Position numbers and translations under genes: made by a program. Positions 34,444 through 42,962 of a stretch of 64,000 bases of DNA are shown here, piece after piece. The notes under the pieces are model-generated. The model made no database searches and had not been told where the DNA came from. It saw nothing but the letters and a program-made list of their open reading frames with translations. The stretch comes from Bacillus sp. SD088. Lineage in GTDB: Bacteria > Bacillota > Bacilli > Bacillales > Bacillaceae_C. The stretch spans positions 1-64,000 of the forward strand of contig NZ_JADIJK010000003.1 of assembly GCF_017355205.1 (NCBI RefSeq). Reading direction: 5' to 3'. Numbering within the stretch: position 1 is the first letter of the stretch; every line of letters begins with the position of its first letter.

Positions 34444-34651
34444 AAAAAAAGCGCAAGCGCCCGTTTAGCGACGTACAAACTTTTTAGGGTTCTGACGAGA
34501 TAAAGGAAACACCATGAGCTTGGAAAGCGAATGGATGTTGACTTATCGTAGGAAGAAACCGAAAGTTTGCTAGTCGCTGGGCGCTGGAGCTGGATGTCAA
34601 GCCGCAACGTAAACAGTTATCCACAGGCCAAGAATTTTATAGTTTCCTTAA
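34444..34651. repeat. Dispersed repeat element, full copy A
   Basis: About 205 bp starting AAAAAGCGCAAGCGCCCG, with GACGTACAAACTTTTTAGGG, TTGACTTATCGTAGGAAG, TCGCTGGGCGCTGGAGC and GTAAACAGTTATCCACAG, ending TTTTATAGTTTCCT. Nearly identical to 41928-42126 apart from a 10-base CGAGATAAAG present only here. The ends contain complementary GCGC blocks (GCGCAAGCGCC near the 5' end, GGGCGCTGGAGC internally). Confidence 0.9.
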
Positions 34652-34712
34652 CAATAAAAAAAGCGCAAGCGCCTATTAGGAAGCTGCGATGGTTGCGTGT
34701 TTTAATAAGCGC

Positions 34713-34808
34713 CTATGAACATATTTCTGTGATATTTCGACAGTTTTGTGTCCATAGAATTAGCTATGAACACATTTCTGCGATATTTTGAAGATTTCGT
34801 GTTCATAG
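34713..34808. repeat. Two tandem 45-bp palindrome-ended units
   Basis: Units 34713-34757 and 34764-34808 (period 51) each begin CTATGAACA and end TGTYCATAG, giving terminal inverted repeats, with a similar core ATTTCTGYGATATTTYGA. Confidence 0.75.
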
Positions 34809-34810
34809 AA

Positions 34811-34862
34811 AAAAAGAGAAGCTTCCAAAAAGGTCAGTCATTGACCTTTTTGGAAGCTTCTT
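34811..34862 (-). terminator. Terminator of yumB
   Basis: Perfect 20-bp-class stem AGAAGCTTCCAAAAAGGTCA and its complement with a four-base loop, ending in a T run on the minus strand; overlaps the yumB stop region. Confidence 0.9.
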
Positions 34863-34872
34863 TTCATAACCT

Positions 34873-36093
34873 TTATTTAAATAAGTTAAATTTACCTTTT
34901 TTCATGGTGAGCGGTACGCCGCCAATCATCAGTAGTGCACGATTATCAATCATTTTCTTCATGAAAGAAGCTTTTGTGCCGGTTACTTTTTTACCGAAGA
35001 CAACTCCAATCGCATCATCATCACCAAGAGAGCATACTGTTCCCTTGTTATCAAAACTAAACGTTTGAAGATCTGTATTACCGTTAATTAATTTGGTAAA
35101 ATTCCTCGCTAAAAGTTCTCCCTGCTGCATAGAAATTTGTGCTGTTGGTGGGAAAGGACGATTAATTTCTTCGTTAATAATCAAAGCACAGTCCCCAATA
35201 ATAAAGACATCTTCATATCCAGGTGCACGTAAATATTGATCTACTTTTACACGGCCACGCATATTTTCGAATCCTGATTCTTCAACGATTGGGTTACCAC
35301 GAACCCCAGCAGCCCAGACAACTGTTTGAGCTTTAATTTCTTCTGTTTCGTCTTCTCCTTTTGCCACGACGATTCCATCTGGTGTCGCCTCTTTAATGGC
35401 TGTTCCAATCATAAATTCAACGCCTTTTTTCTGTAGGTTTGCCATCGCATATTGAACAAGCTCTGGGTCAAATCCTGGTAAAGCGGTTGGCGCAGCTTCC
35501 ACACAAACGATCTTCACTAATTTTTGGTCAATATCATATTCTTTACAAAGCTCTGGAATACGATTACCAAGTTCACCTAGGAACTCAATTCCGGTAAAGC
35601 CTGCTCCACCGACTACGATAGTTAAACGCTCAGGATCCTTTTCTCCCTCAACTTTATACGTCGCAAATTGATATTCAATATGCTCGCGAATTTGTCTAGC
35701 AGCATTCACGTTTACAATTGAAAATGCATATTTGTCTAAACCTTGAATACCAAATGTTTCAGGAGCAGCACCTAGAGCGACAACCAAATAATCATAAGAA
35801 AGCTCTTCGTCTTCAAGAATCACTTTTTTTGATTCAGGCTCTATCTTTGTTACCGTTTTTTGGACAAAATTTACTTTCCCTGGATTAATCACCTTCGAAA
35901 TATCATAACGTACTCGGTCATGATGAAGTGTTCCAGCAGAAGCTTCATGAAGCCATGTTGTTTCATAATGATAGTCATTCTTGTTTACCAATACAATATC
36001 AGCATCATTATTTCCAAGATACTTTTGCAATTGAGTCACGGTCATAAGTCCACCGTATCCAGCACCTAGCACGACAATTTTTGGCCTGTTCAT
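34873..36093 (-). CDS. yumB: Type II NADH dehydrogenase (YumB/Ndh)
   Basis: Membrane-associated non-proton-pumping NADH:menaquinone oxidoreductase, 406 residues, equal to B. subtilis YumB. It has two dinucleotide-binding folds: FAD site [15 protein letters not shown] at the start, NADH site [16 protein letters not shown] near 160-175, VVWAAGVRG, and FIIGDCA of the FAD site near 300, with [17 protein letters not shown] (quinone-site Q-x-x-x-Q region) next. The C-terminal amphipathic helix is typical for membrane attachment. AAGGGA lies upstream of the ATG. It works with YutJ and YumC nearby as a local flavoprotein cluster. Confidence 0.93.
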   Translation of the reverse strand: MNRPKIVVLGAGYGGLMTVTQLQKYLGNNDADIVLVNKNDYHYETTWLHEASAGTLHHDRVRYDISKVINPGKVNFVQKTVTKIEPESKKVILEDEELSYDYLVVALGAAPETFGIQGLDKYAFSIVNVNAARQIREHIEYQFATYKVEGEKDPERLTIVVGGAGFTGIEFLGELGNRIPELCKEYDIDQKLVKIVCVEAAPTALPGFDPELVQYAMANLQKKGVEFMIGTAIKEATPDGIVVAKGEDETEEIKAQTVVWAAGVRGNPIVEESGFENMRGRVKVDQYLRAPGYEDVFIIGDCALIINEEINRPFPPTAQISMQQGELLARNFTKLINGNTDLQTFSFDNKGTVCSLGDDDAIGVVFGKKVTGTKASFMKKMIDNRALLMIGGVPLTMKKGKFNLFK

Positions 36094-36713
36094 AGTATAT
36101 CCCTTCCCTTTTACATCTTCTTCTTTTAGAGGATGTTCAAAAATTCCGGTAAAATTGACACTTCAGGATATATGGTCTTCGACATCCTGTAACGAACATC
36201 GAAGTCAGTAGATCCTGTACAAGTCCGCTACTCGAAATTGCGCCGTTTCGAACTTCTTGGTCCTTTTATCCTCTTTTTTGAACACGTACTTTAAACGGGA
36301 CGTTCAAAAAGCCTAGTAAAAATAACACTTGAATTTCTTAATTGTCTGTTTCAACAAAACCTGACTTTTCCTGTGCAAATTTCCTATTTGATACAGCCTC
36401 TTTCTGAAATTCTCGCTTTTTTTAAATCTTCTTTTTGAACACTTATCTAGAGAAAGCACGAAATATAATGTGATTCTATTCACGTACCACACTAGAAACC
36501 CAGAATGTTGTCACAAATTATTAACATTAGTCTCAATATACATTATATGCTTTTATTCACCTTTTTCAAGCAGTTATTTTAATCCAATTATTTTTTTTAT
36601 TATTTTGAAGCTCTTTATTGTATTTTATTAGGTGATTCGATATTATGTAACACTAGCAACTATATGGTATGATAGAGAATGAATTTTCTTAGTTACTACA
36701 GGAGGGATTTTCT
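36094..36713. other. Gene-free spacer with two GTTCAAAAA-ended elements
   Basis: The 620-base divergent spacer between yumB and yumC. Two adjacent elements occupy 36128-36290 and 36302-36448 (see repeat entry). The remaining 36450-36713 is AT-rich and holds the yumC promoter (a TATGAT box at 36668-36673 with a weak -35). Confidence 0.6.
36128..36448. repeat. Two adjacent MITE-like elements with GTTCAAAAA ends
   Basis: Copy one begins GTTCAAAAATTCCGGTAAAATTGACACTTC (given here in part: GTTCAAAAATTCCGGTAAAA) and ends CTCTTTTTTGAAC. Copy two begins GTTCAAAAAGCCTAGTAAAA and ends TTCTTTTTGAAC. The terminal bases are inverted repeats. Internal GTCAGTAGATCCTGTACAAG of copy one is shared with 44308-44540. 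Confidence 0.75.
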
Positions 36714-37709
36714 TTGAAAGAAGATCAACAAATATATGATATTACCATTTTAGGTGGTGGACCAGCAGGCATGTTCACCGCATTTTATGCCGGCTTGCGT
36801 GATTCCAGTGTGAAGGTGATTGAAAGCCTACCGCAATTAGGTGGACAACTTTCAACGCTTTACCCTGAAAAATATATATACGATGTTGCAGGCTTTCCAA
36901 AAATTAAGGCGCATGACCTTGTCCAAAATCTCAAGGAGCAAATGGCGATGTTTTCTCCTACCTTATGTCTTGGTCAATCTGTATCCAATCTGGAGAAATT
37001 AGAAGACGGGACGTTTAAATTAACATCGGATCAAGAGATTCATTATTCAAAATCCGTGATTATCACAGCGGGAATTGGAGCTTTCCAACCTCGTCGTCTT
37101 GAATTCGATAGTGCTATTCCCTTTGAAGGAAAAAATCTTCATTATTTTGTCGACGATATGCAACAGTTTAAAGGACAACGTGTAGCGATTTTGGGTGGTG
37201 GCGACTCTGCCGTCGACTGGGCCTTAATGCTTGAGCCGATTGCCGAAAAAGTTAGCCTGATTCATCGACGGGATAAATTCCGTGCCCATGAGAGCAGCGT
37301 AACCCAATTACAAAACTCCAAAGTCGAAATATTAACACCCTTTGTGGCATCAGACCTTATTTGCGATCAAATCGCCATCCGTAGTCTAGAACTTGAGGAA
37401 GTCAGAGGAGATCGCAAGCATACTGTGGAATTGGACTCTCTTATTTGTAATTATGGCTTTATTTCTTCCTTAGGCCCTATTAAAGAATGGGGTTTAGAGA
37501 TCGAAAAAAACTCGATTGTGGTCAATAGCCGCATGGAAACAAATATCCCAGGAATCTATGCTGCAGGCGACATTACCACCTATCCCGGTAAAGTCAAACT
37601 TATTGCTACAGGTTTCGGCGAAGCCCCAACGGCCGTTAGCAATGCAAAAGCCTATATTGATCCAAAAGCACGTCTACAACCGATGCATAGTACTTCGTTA
37701 TTTGAGTAG
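36714..37709 (+). CDS. yumC: Ferredoxin/flavodoxin-NADP+ reductase type 2 (YumC)
   Basis: Homodimeric thioredoxin-reductase-like FNR of 331 residues. FAD site [18 protein letters not shown], the [20 protein letters not shown] segment typical of TrxR-like FNRs, NADP site [15 protein letters not shown] and [10 protein letters not shown] (2'-phosphate binding arginines), and [25 protein letters not shown] near the end. It lacks the CxxC redox pair of thioredoxin reductase, as expected. It supplies electrons to ferredoxin or flavodoxin. The first codon is TTG with AGGAGGG upstream. Confidence 0.94.
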   Translation: MKEDQQIYDITILGGGPAGMFTAFYAGLRDSSVKVIESLPQLGGQLSTLYPEKYIYDVAGFPKIKAHDLVQNLKEQMAMFSPTLCLGQSVSNLEKLEDGTFKLTSDQEIHYSKSVIITAGIGAFQPRRLEFDSAIPFEGKNLHYFVDDMQQFKGQRVAILGGGDSAVDWALMLEPIAEKVSLIHRRDKFRAHESSVTQLQNSKVEILTPFVASDLICDQIAIRSLELEEVRGDRKHTVELDSLICNYGFISSLGPIKEWGLEIEKNSIVVNSRMETNIPGIYAAGDITTYPGKVKLIATGFGEAPTAVSNAKAYIDPKARLQPMHSTSLFE

Positions 37710-37715
37710 TAAGCA

Positions 37716-37752
37716 AAAAATCAGTGGAGCATGTGTGCTTCACTGATTTTTT
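37716..37752 (+). terminator. Terminator of yumC
   Basis: Stem AAAAAATCAGTG / CACTGATTTTTT with a 13-base loop; may also serve yutM on the opposite strand. Confidence 0.85.
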
Positions 37753-37784
37753 ACCGTTAAAGGATGGTATTCCATTTTATATTT

Positions 37785-38147
37785 TTAACACTTCTCCGGT
37801 GTTCCTGTCACTTTCGCCGTACGGAAGGACGAGCCACAGCCACAAGAAACAAGGGCATTCGGGTTTTCAATGGTAAAGCCGCCACCCATCATCGACTCTT
37901 TATAATCAATCACCGTTCCTGTCACAATTGGCGCCGTTTCCTCATCAATCACAACCGGGACGTCATGGGCAACAAAGAAATGGTCAGATTCTACTTTATC
38001 ATGATCCAAGCTCATGCCATAAGATAGGCCGCTACATCCACCACCATTGATCGAAAAACGAAAATAAGCATCCGTTTCCTCATTATGCTTCATCATATCC
38101 TTAATCTGTAAAGCTGCTGCTTCCGTAAGCGTAATAATTTCACTCAT
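37785..38147 (-). CDS. yutM: A-type Fe-S cluster carrier (IscA/HesB family, YutM)
   Basis: Fe-S carrier of 120 residues that passes clusters made by the Suf system to apoproteins. The three ligand cysteines are Cys38 in GGGCSGL and Cys102/Cys104 in SCGCGSSF; an extra Cys120 is the last residue. The start at 38147 follows GGGGGTG and gives the MSEIITLT opening typical of the family. It lies 26 kb from the suf operon but in the same chromosomal neighbourhood as in B. subtilis. Confidence 0.93.
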   Translation of the reverse strand: MSEIITLTEAAALQIKDMMKHNEETDAYFRFSINGGGCSGLSYGMSLDHDKVESDHFFVAHDVPVVIDEETAPIVTGTVIDYKESMMGGGFTIENPNALVSCGCGSSFRTAKVTGTPEKC

Positions 38148-38230
38148 TATTTGCACCCCCATCTATTTGTGCTTCGGTATCCTTTAAGTATATACCTCTT
38201 ACACGATATTCTCAACCAATGCAATTGGTT

Positions 38231-38467
38231 TTAAAACATCGGATTTTCTTCAATATATTGGTAAATCGCCTTTACAAGCAATTCTGGCGAGTCTCCCGTC
38301 ACAACCTCCCCATTAACGAGGGCATACAAAGATTCAGCACACAGATCACAATGATCCAAGCAGCCGTATTCGATTATATCCAAATTGGGATCTTCCTCTA
38401 AAATTTGTAATGCTTCATAGCTTCCCATCCCAAGATTACTAATACAAAATTCAATAATCGGATTCAC
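38231..38467 (-). CDS. yuzB: YuzB, DUF1450 protein
   Basis: Small cytosolic protein of 78 residues. It shows the thioredoxin-like family pattern IEFCISNLGMGSYEAL and GCLDHCDLC, with a conserved cysteine cluster (Cys8, then CxxxCxxC). ALVNGEVVTGDSPELLVKAI completes the fold. Function unknown; the cysteines suggest redox or metal binding. Adjacent to yutM and the divergent yutJ as in B. subtilis. Confidence 0.9.
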   Translation of the reverse strand: MNPIIEFCISNLGMGSYEALQILEEDPNLDIIEYGCLDHCDLCAESLYALVNGEVVTGDSPELLVKAIYQYIEENPMF

Positions 38468-38752
38468 ACAATCACCTCATCCACATTATTATCGTACTCG
38501 CATTCGTCCCATTAGTCAAAAATCTTATTCAATAGAAAAAATGAGGGGTATTTTTCTCTCTAGAAACTCAGCATGAATGGTTGTATATCAAGCCTGAATT
38601 CGGTATACTTTACCGTGGGATTAACCATACATATTAAACGATTCATACTTTGAAACTTGTTATGAAAAGCCTTTATTATGAAGAAACATCTTCAACGATC
38701 CTTCTTCGCAATATTATACTCACACAAGTAGCTGGCAAAAGGAGATATTTTT
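38468..38752. other. Divergent yuzB/yutJ spacer
   Basis: No gene or repeat is seen. Promoters for both genes must lie here, but no strong consensus pair stands out. AAAAGGAGATA precedes the yutJ start. Confidence 0.4.
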
Positions 38753-39820
38753 ATGAAAAAATTAGTACTACTCGGCGGAGGATATGGTAATATGCGGGTG
38801 CTTCGGGAACTGCTTCCTCACAACCTTCCCGAAGATTGGACAGTTACATTAATTGATAAGGTTCCTTACCACTCTATAAAAACAGAGTATTACGCCCTCG
38901 CAGCGGGAACGATATCCGATCAAGATGTACGGGTTTCTTTTCCAGAAGAATCGAGGTTAAACGTACAATATGGAGAGGTAACTAATGTTGATCTGGATGA
39001 AAAATTGGTGCATGTAGCTCATTCTGAACCCATTTCGTATGAGCAATTAGTGATTGGCCTAGGCTGTGAAGATAAATATCATAATATTCCTGGGGCTGAT
39101 CTATACACACATAGCATTCAATCAATTGGAAAAGCGCGTGATACATCTCAAACGCTAAATAATTTATCGGCCAATTCTGTCGTCAGCATTGTCGGTGGAG
39201 GATTAAGCGGGATTGAACTTGCAAGTGAATTAAGGGAAAGTCGCCCGGATTTGATTATTAAACTTTTTGACCGGGGAAAAACCGTTCTTTCTTCCTTTCC
39301 TGAAAGAATTAGTCTCTATGTCCAAAATTGGTTTGCTTCAAATGGGGTCGAAGTCGTTAATGAAGCCAATATTACAAAGGTAGAAGAAGGCATTCTCTAT
39401 AATAATGATCAACCTGTTTCCGCAGATGTCATTGTCTGGACGGCTGGCATTCAACCAAATAAAATCATTCAATCCATGAATATTGAAAAAGATCGCCAAG
39501 GGCGAGCCATTCTCACCCCTTATCATAATATTCCTCAATATGAAGATGTCTATGTTGTAGGAGATTGTGCAAGTCTTCCTCATGCACCAAGTGCACAGCT
39601 TGCTGAAGGACAAGCCGAACAAATTGTAGAAATCATGAAAAAGAAATGGAATAATCAGGCATTGCCAGAAGAAATGCCATCAATAAAATTAAAAGGAACA
39701 CTCGGTTCTTTGGGGAAGAAAAAAGGTTTTGGCATGATGGTAGACAGACCGATTACAGGAAGAATCGCCCGGATTTTAAAATCAGGCGTCCTTTGGATGT
39801 ACAAATTTCATAAAGGATAA
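38753..39820 (+). CDS. yutJ: NADH dehydrogenase-like flavoprotein YutJ
   Basis: FAD-dependent pyridine nucleotide-disulfide-type oxidoreductase of 355 residues, related to type II NADH dehydrogenases. FAD site LVLLGGGYGNMRVLREL, NAD(P)H site SIVGGGLSGIELASEL, VIVWTAGIQPNK and YVVGDCASLPHAPSAQLAEGQ. It is about 50 residues shorter than YumB, lacking the C-terminal membrane helix region. Its physiological acceptor is unknown. AAAAGGAGAT precedes the ATG; yutI follows 70 bases downstream. Confidence 0.9.
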   Translation: MKKLVLLGGGYGNMRVLRELLPHNLPEDWTVTLIDKVPYHSIKTEYYALAAGTISDQDVRVSFPEESRLNVQYGEVTNVDLDEKLVHVAHSEPISYEQLVIGLGCEDKYHNIPGADLYTHSIQSIGKARDTSQTLNNLSANSVVSIVGGGLSGIELASELRESRPDLIIKLFDRGKTVLSSFPERISLYVQNWFASNGVEVVNEANITKVEEGILYNNDQPVSADVIVWTAGIQPNKIIQSMNIEKDRQGRAILTPYHNIPQYEDVYVVGDCASLPHAPSAQLAEGQAEQIVEIMKKKWNNQALPEEMPSIKLKGTLGSLGKKKGFGMMVDRPITGRIARILKSGVLWMYKFHKG

Positions 39821-39889
39821 TGAGTTTCATTCCCTAGATTTTTTTTCTAAATCTGATTATAATGGTAGGTAGGAAAGGAGTCGATCACA

Positions 39890-40126
39890 ATGAACGAAGA
39901 AACAACGTTAGATCAAGTTCAAGTAGTCTTAGATAAATTACGCCCTTTTCTCCTTCGGGATGGTGGCGATTGTGAACTCGTTGATGTAGATGAGGGGATT
40001 GTAAAACTCCGCTTGCTTGGTGCATGTGGAACATGTCCAAGTTCGACCATCACTCTAAAAGCCGGCATTGAACGCGCCTTAATTGAGGAAGTACCTGGTA
40101 TCCTGGAAGTGGAGCAGGTATTTTAA
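39890..40126 (+). CDS. yutI: NifU-like Fe-S scaffold/carrier (Nfu, YutI)
   Basis: Nfu domain protein of 78 residues. It has the signature [17 protein letters not shown] and the cluster-binding Cys46-x-x-Cys49 in [11 protein letters not shown], followed by [10 protein letters not shown]. It delivers Fe-S clusters together with YutM and Suf. Shorter than the 111-residue B. subtilis YutI, lacking an N-terminal extension; GGAAAGGAG before the ATG supports this start. Followed by a terminator at 40267. Confidence 0.92.
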   Translation: MNEETTLDQVQVVLDKLRPFLLRDGGDCELVDVDEGIVKLRLLGACGTCPSSTITLKAGIERALIEEVPGILEVEQVF

Positions 40127-40129
40127 ATA

Positions 40130-40215
40130 CAAAAGCACAAGGTTTCCAATACTCTCGACAAGCATATGATCTGAGCTGTTGGCGCCTGAAGCTGGACGAA
40201 AAAAGCTTTCTGCGC
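40130..40215. repeat. Fragment of the dispersed GCGC-type repeat
   Basis: Contains CTCGACAAGCATATGATCTG and GGCGCCTGAAGCTGGACG, matching the ends of the elements at 5210 and 12060. Non-coding. Confidence 0.5.
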
Positions 40216-40266
40216 TGACGTCTGCTTTTACTAGTCAGCGCTAAGCTTATTCATCGATTACCCTTC

Positions 40267-40297
40267 AAGAACCGGTCATACTCCGGTTCTTTTTTTA
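40267..40297 (+). terminator. Terminator of yutI
   Basis: Stem AAGAACCGG / CCGGTTCTT (loop TCATACT) followed by seven Ts; it lies just beyond the yutH stop on the other strand. Confidence 0.85.
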
Positions 40298-40303
40298 TGA
40301 GTG

Positions 40304-41308
40304 TTACAGATTTAACCATTCAATCGGGGGCATGTCGCCAATTTGTTGATTGGCTATATGATAAAACTCCTTTAAAAAAAGTTCGTAATTGTGGGCATTA
40401 CGAATGTATCGATGGAGTTGTTCCTCAAGTTGCTTTTGCGAAGCTTCTGAAGAGCTCAAAAAGTAGTTTTCCACACAAAGAAAATAATGCAGCGGGAATA
40501 ACAAACGCGCATAGATCAATCTCCATGAGTACCTGGATAGAGGTGCAATCGATTGATATCCCTGCAAAAATTTCGTGAGCAAAGGCTTATACGAGCGCTG
40601 ATGGAGAAAATAACATTCTCGAACCCACTCCGCAATATCTCTTGCCCGATGATCGAGTACCCAATCAAATGGACTTCGTATTGCTAATTGGTCTGAATCC
40701 CATGTACTCTCCTGAAAATTTTGATGGCAAATCGTTCGTTGATCTACCTGTGTAAAAGCTTCATCAAGCTCCGTATCTTTTACATATTGAATCGCATTTT
40801 CGCAAATTCCTAAATAATAAGGGAATGATTCTACAAATAATTGATTGAATCGCTCTTCACTTGACTCACGAACAAGTCCTGACCAAACCTTTTCCATTTG
40901 CTCTAATCTTTGAATCCAATATTCCTTCCACTGTCCTTCACGATTAAAATGCGTGATAGGGGCTTGCAACTGTTTCCCACGTTCATGGAACCTTGCCAAC
41001 TGTCTTCCTCGATTTTTCCTCTTGGAGCTATTAACATAATAGTTATGCAACACGACATAATCTTGCTCATTTAATGTCACCAAATACTTTTGGTCGTTAC
41101 CCGCAACAAATGTTGAAACTTTTTTATCTCCAATCTTTGCCATATGCTCTGACATCTCATATAATTCTAATAACACATCTTCTCCCAATTGGGTCACTTG
41201 AATCGTACTATATACGGAACCTTCAACAAGGTAATACACCATATCGCCTATTTGTATGGAGTTTTCGGGGTGGATATTGAAATAATTTCGCAAAATGTCT
41301 TCTGACAT
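40304..41308 (-). CDS. yutH: Spore coat-associated protein YutH (CotS-like kinase fold)
   Basis: Protein of 334 residues from the CotS/YutH family of spore coat proteins with a degenerate aminoglycoside-phosphotransferase (APH) fold. APH-like elements are the mid-protein ICHQNFQESTW (in place of the catalytic HGDxxxxN loop) and FDWVLDHRARDIAEWVRECY (the DxD-like segment). The classic catalytic aspartates are not all conserved, so it is probably structural. Late mother-cell expression is expected from family knowledge. It is convergent with yutI and divergent from yutG. Confidence 0.87.
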   Translation of the reverse strand: MSEDILRNYFNIHPENSIQIGDMVYYLVEGSVYSTIQVTQLGEDVLLELYEMSEHMAKIGDKKVSTFVAGNDQKYLVTLNEQDYVVLHNYYVNSSKRKNRGRQLARFHERGKQLQAPITHFNREGQWKEYWIQRLEQMEKVWSGLVRESSEERFNQLFVESFPYYLGICENAIQYVKDTELDEAFTQVDQRTICHQNFQESTWDSDQLAIRSPFDWVLDHRARDIAEWVRECYFLHQRSYKPLLTKFLQGYQSIAPLSRYSWRLIYARLLFPLHYFLCVENYFLSSSEASQKQLEEQLHRYIRNAHNYELFLKEFYHIANQQIGDMPPIEWLNL

Positions 41309-41424
41309 GCTACATCCCTCTTTTTACCTGATCTATCTTATTTATATGTGCGATCACCCCACTTTATGGGTGTAAGGATAAAAAACATATAGGCCCTTTT
41401 AGATTGTAGAAAGGATGTTAAATC

Positions 41425-41925
41425 ATGGACCAAAAGAGAAAAGTTGGAAAAACGGAAGAGACTGCACGACGTTTATTAGAAGAAAGAGGAGTAAAGATTG
41501 AAGATATTGCGGAATTGGTGATGTATCTGCAAAAAAAATATCACCCTGATCTTCAAATAGAGGAGTGTACAGATAATATTGAACGAGTTTTGCAAAAAAG
41601 AGAAGTACAAAATGCGATTTTAACAGGCATCCAATTGGATAAACTAGCAGAAAAAGGCCTTTTGGATGAACCTTTACAACAAATTATAGCGGATGATGAA
41701 AGCTTATATGGCGTGGATGAAATTTTAGCCTTCTCCATCGTGAATGTCTATGGCTCAATTGGCTTTACAAATTATGGCTATATTGACAAACAAAAACCAG
41801 GCATTTTAGAAAAATTAAACGATCATTCGACTGGAGCATGTCATACCTTCCTTGATGACATTGTTGGAGCCATCGCCGCAGCCGCCTCAAGTCGATTAGC
41901 GCATAGTAGCAAAGGCGAACAATGA
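41425..41925 (+). CDS. yutG: YutG, phosphatidylglycerophosphatase A-like protein
   Basis: Protein of 166 residues with the PgpA domain: ARRLLEERGVKIEDIAELV near the N-terminus, VDEILAFSIVNVYGSIGFTNYGYIDKQKPG in the core, and HTFLDDIVGAIAAAASSRLAHS at the end, where the conserved acidic residues sit. It has no strong membrane helices, unlike E. coli PgpA. Probably a lipid or polar phosphatase; unproven. AAAGGATG precedes the ATG. It is followed at once by repeat copy B. Confidence 0.88.
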   Translation: MDQKRKVGKTEETARRLLEERGVKIEDIAELVMYLQKKYHPDLQIEECTDNIERVLQKREVQNAILTGIQLDKLAEKGLLDEPLQQIIADDESLYGVDEILAFSIVNVYGSIGFTNYGYIDKQKPGILEKLNDHSTGACHTFLDDIVGAIAAAASSRLAHSSKGEQ

Positions 41926-41927
41926 AC

Positions 41928-42126
41928 AAAAGCGCAAGCGCCCGTTTAGCGACGTACAAACTTTTTAGGGTTCTGAGAAACACCATGAGCTTGGAAAGCG
42001 AATGGATGTTGACTTATCGTAGGAAGAAACCGAAAGTTTGCTAGTCGCTGGGCGCTGGAGCTGGATGTCAAGCCGCAACGTAAACAGTTATCCACATGCC
42101 AAGAATTTTATAGTTTCCTAAACGAG
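41928..42126. repeat. Dispersed repeat element, full copy B
   Basis: Almost identical to 34444-34651 over about 195 bp, in the same orientation. Differences are a missing 10-base CGAGATAAAG and a few substitutions (CCACATGCC for CCACAGGCC). It starts three bases after the yutG stop and ends at the yutF terminator. Confidence 0.9.
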
Positions 42127-42128
42127 AA

Positions 42129-42160
42129 CAAAAGCGCAAGGGCAGCTCCTTGCGCTTTTC
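42129..42160. terminator. Terminator of yutF (and possibly yutG)
   Basis: Stem AAAAGCGCAAGG / CCTTGCGCTTTT with a GCAGCT loop; abuts repeat copy B, whose 5' end has a related GCGCAAGCGC sequence. Confidence 0.85.
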
Positions 42161-42164
42161 TCAT

Positions 42165-42932
42165 TTATTCAAATTTCCAGTCAGCTAAAGAATCAACTAC
42201 ATAGGTAGGCTGGACCATTTTTTCAATTAGCATTTCTCTTGTGGTCACACCTGTATGAACGAGGAGCGTGTCTAAGCCTGCTTGAATCCCCGCTAAGATA
42301 TCTGTGTCATAATTATCTCCCACCATCAATGTGCTTTCCTTACTTGTCCCTATTTGTGCCAGCGCCTGCTCGACAATAATTGCATGTGGCTTGCCAATAA
42401 AAATTGGTTCCGTCTGCGTGGACACTGAAATGACAGAGGTTAAAGCCCCATTTCCAGGAAGAAAGCCGCGTTCAGTTGGCAACGCGATATCTCCATTGGT
42501 GGAAATAAATGTCGCGCCATTTCGAACAGCTAAACACGCCTTCGCTAATTTTTCATATGTAATTTCTCGATCCAACCCAATCACAACCGCATCAGCCTTT
42601 TCGTCAACCAACTCGAAGCCTTTTTCTGACAATGCTGATTGCAGTCCTTCTCCCCCAATCGCATAAACAGAAGCTCCAGGCTGTTTCTCATGGAGAAAAT
42701 TCGCTGTCGCCATCGAGGTTGTAAACACTTGATCCGTCCTTGTTTCCAAACCGAAATTTTTTAACACTTGCGCAACCTGTTCCGGACGTTTCGAAGAATT
42801 ATTCGTTACAAACAAATAAGGAATTCCCTGTTCCTTTAATTTCTCCACAAATTGTAAAGCTTCTTCTATTTTTTCTACACCGCGATACATCGTGCCGTCA
42901 AGATCAATTAAATATCCTTGATAATTTTCCAA
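42165..42932 (-). CDS. yutF: HAD-superfamily IIA phosphatase YutF (NagD-like)
   Basis: Cytosolic HAD phosphatase of 255 residues. Motif I YLIDLDGTMYRG with the nucleophile Asp, motif II FVTNNSSKRPEQVA, motif III lysine IGKPHAIIVEQAL, and motif IV MVGDNYDTDILAG. The capped IIA architecture matches NagD/p-nitrophenyl phosphatases that clear sugar phosphates or nucleotides. The substrate is not definable from sequence. yutE lies 31 bases upstream on the same strand, likely one transcript. Confidence 0.93.
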   Translation of the reverse strand: MENYQGYLIDLDGTMYRGVEKIEEALQFVEKLKEQGIPYLFVTNNSSKRPEQVAQVLKNFGLETRTDQVFTTSMATANFLHEKQPGASVYAIGGEGLQSALSEKGFELVDEKADAVVIGLDREITYEKLAKACLAVRNGATFISTNGDIALPTERGFLPGNGALTSVISVSTQTEPIFIGKPHAIIVEQALAQIGTSKESTLMVGDNYDTDILAGIQAGLDTLLVHTGVTTREMLIEKMVQPTYVVDSLADWKFE

Positions 42933-42962
42933 AATGATAACTCCTTTTCTCCTTGTCCCCCA

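Noticed and set aside
34567-34791. Possible 74-residue plus-strand gene
   Set aside because: It is formed by repeat copy A and the 34713 tandem units; there is no start signal.
40297-40578. Possible 93-residue plus-strand gene
   Set aside because: It is antisense to the 3' part of yutH, which has clear family similarity, and begins inside the yutI terminator.
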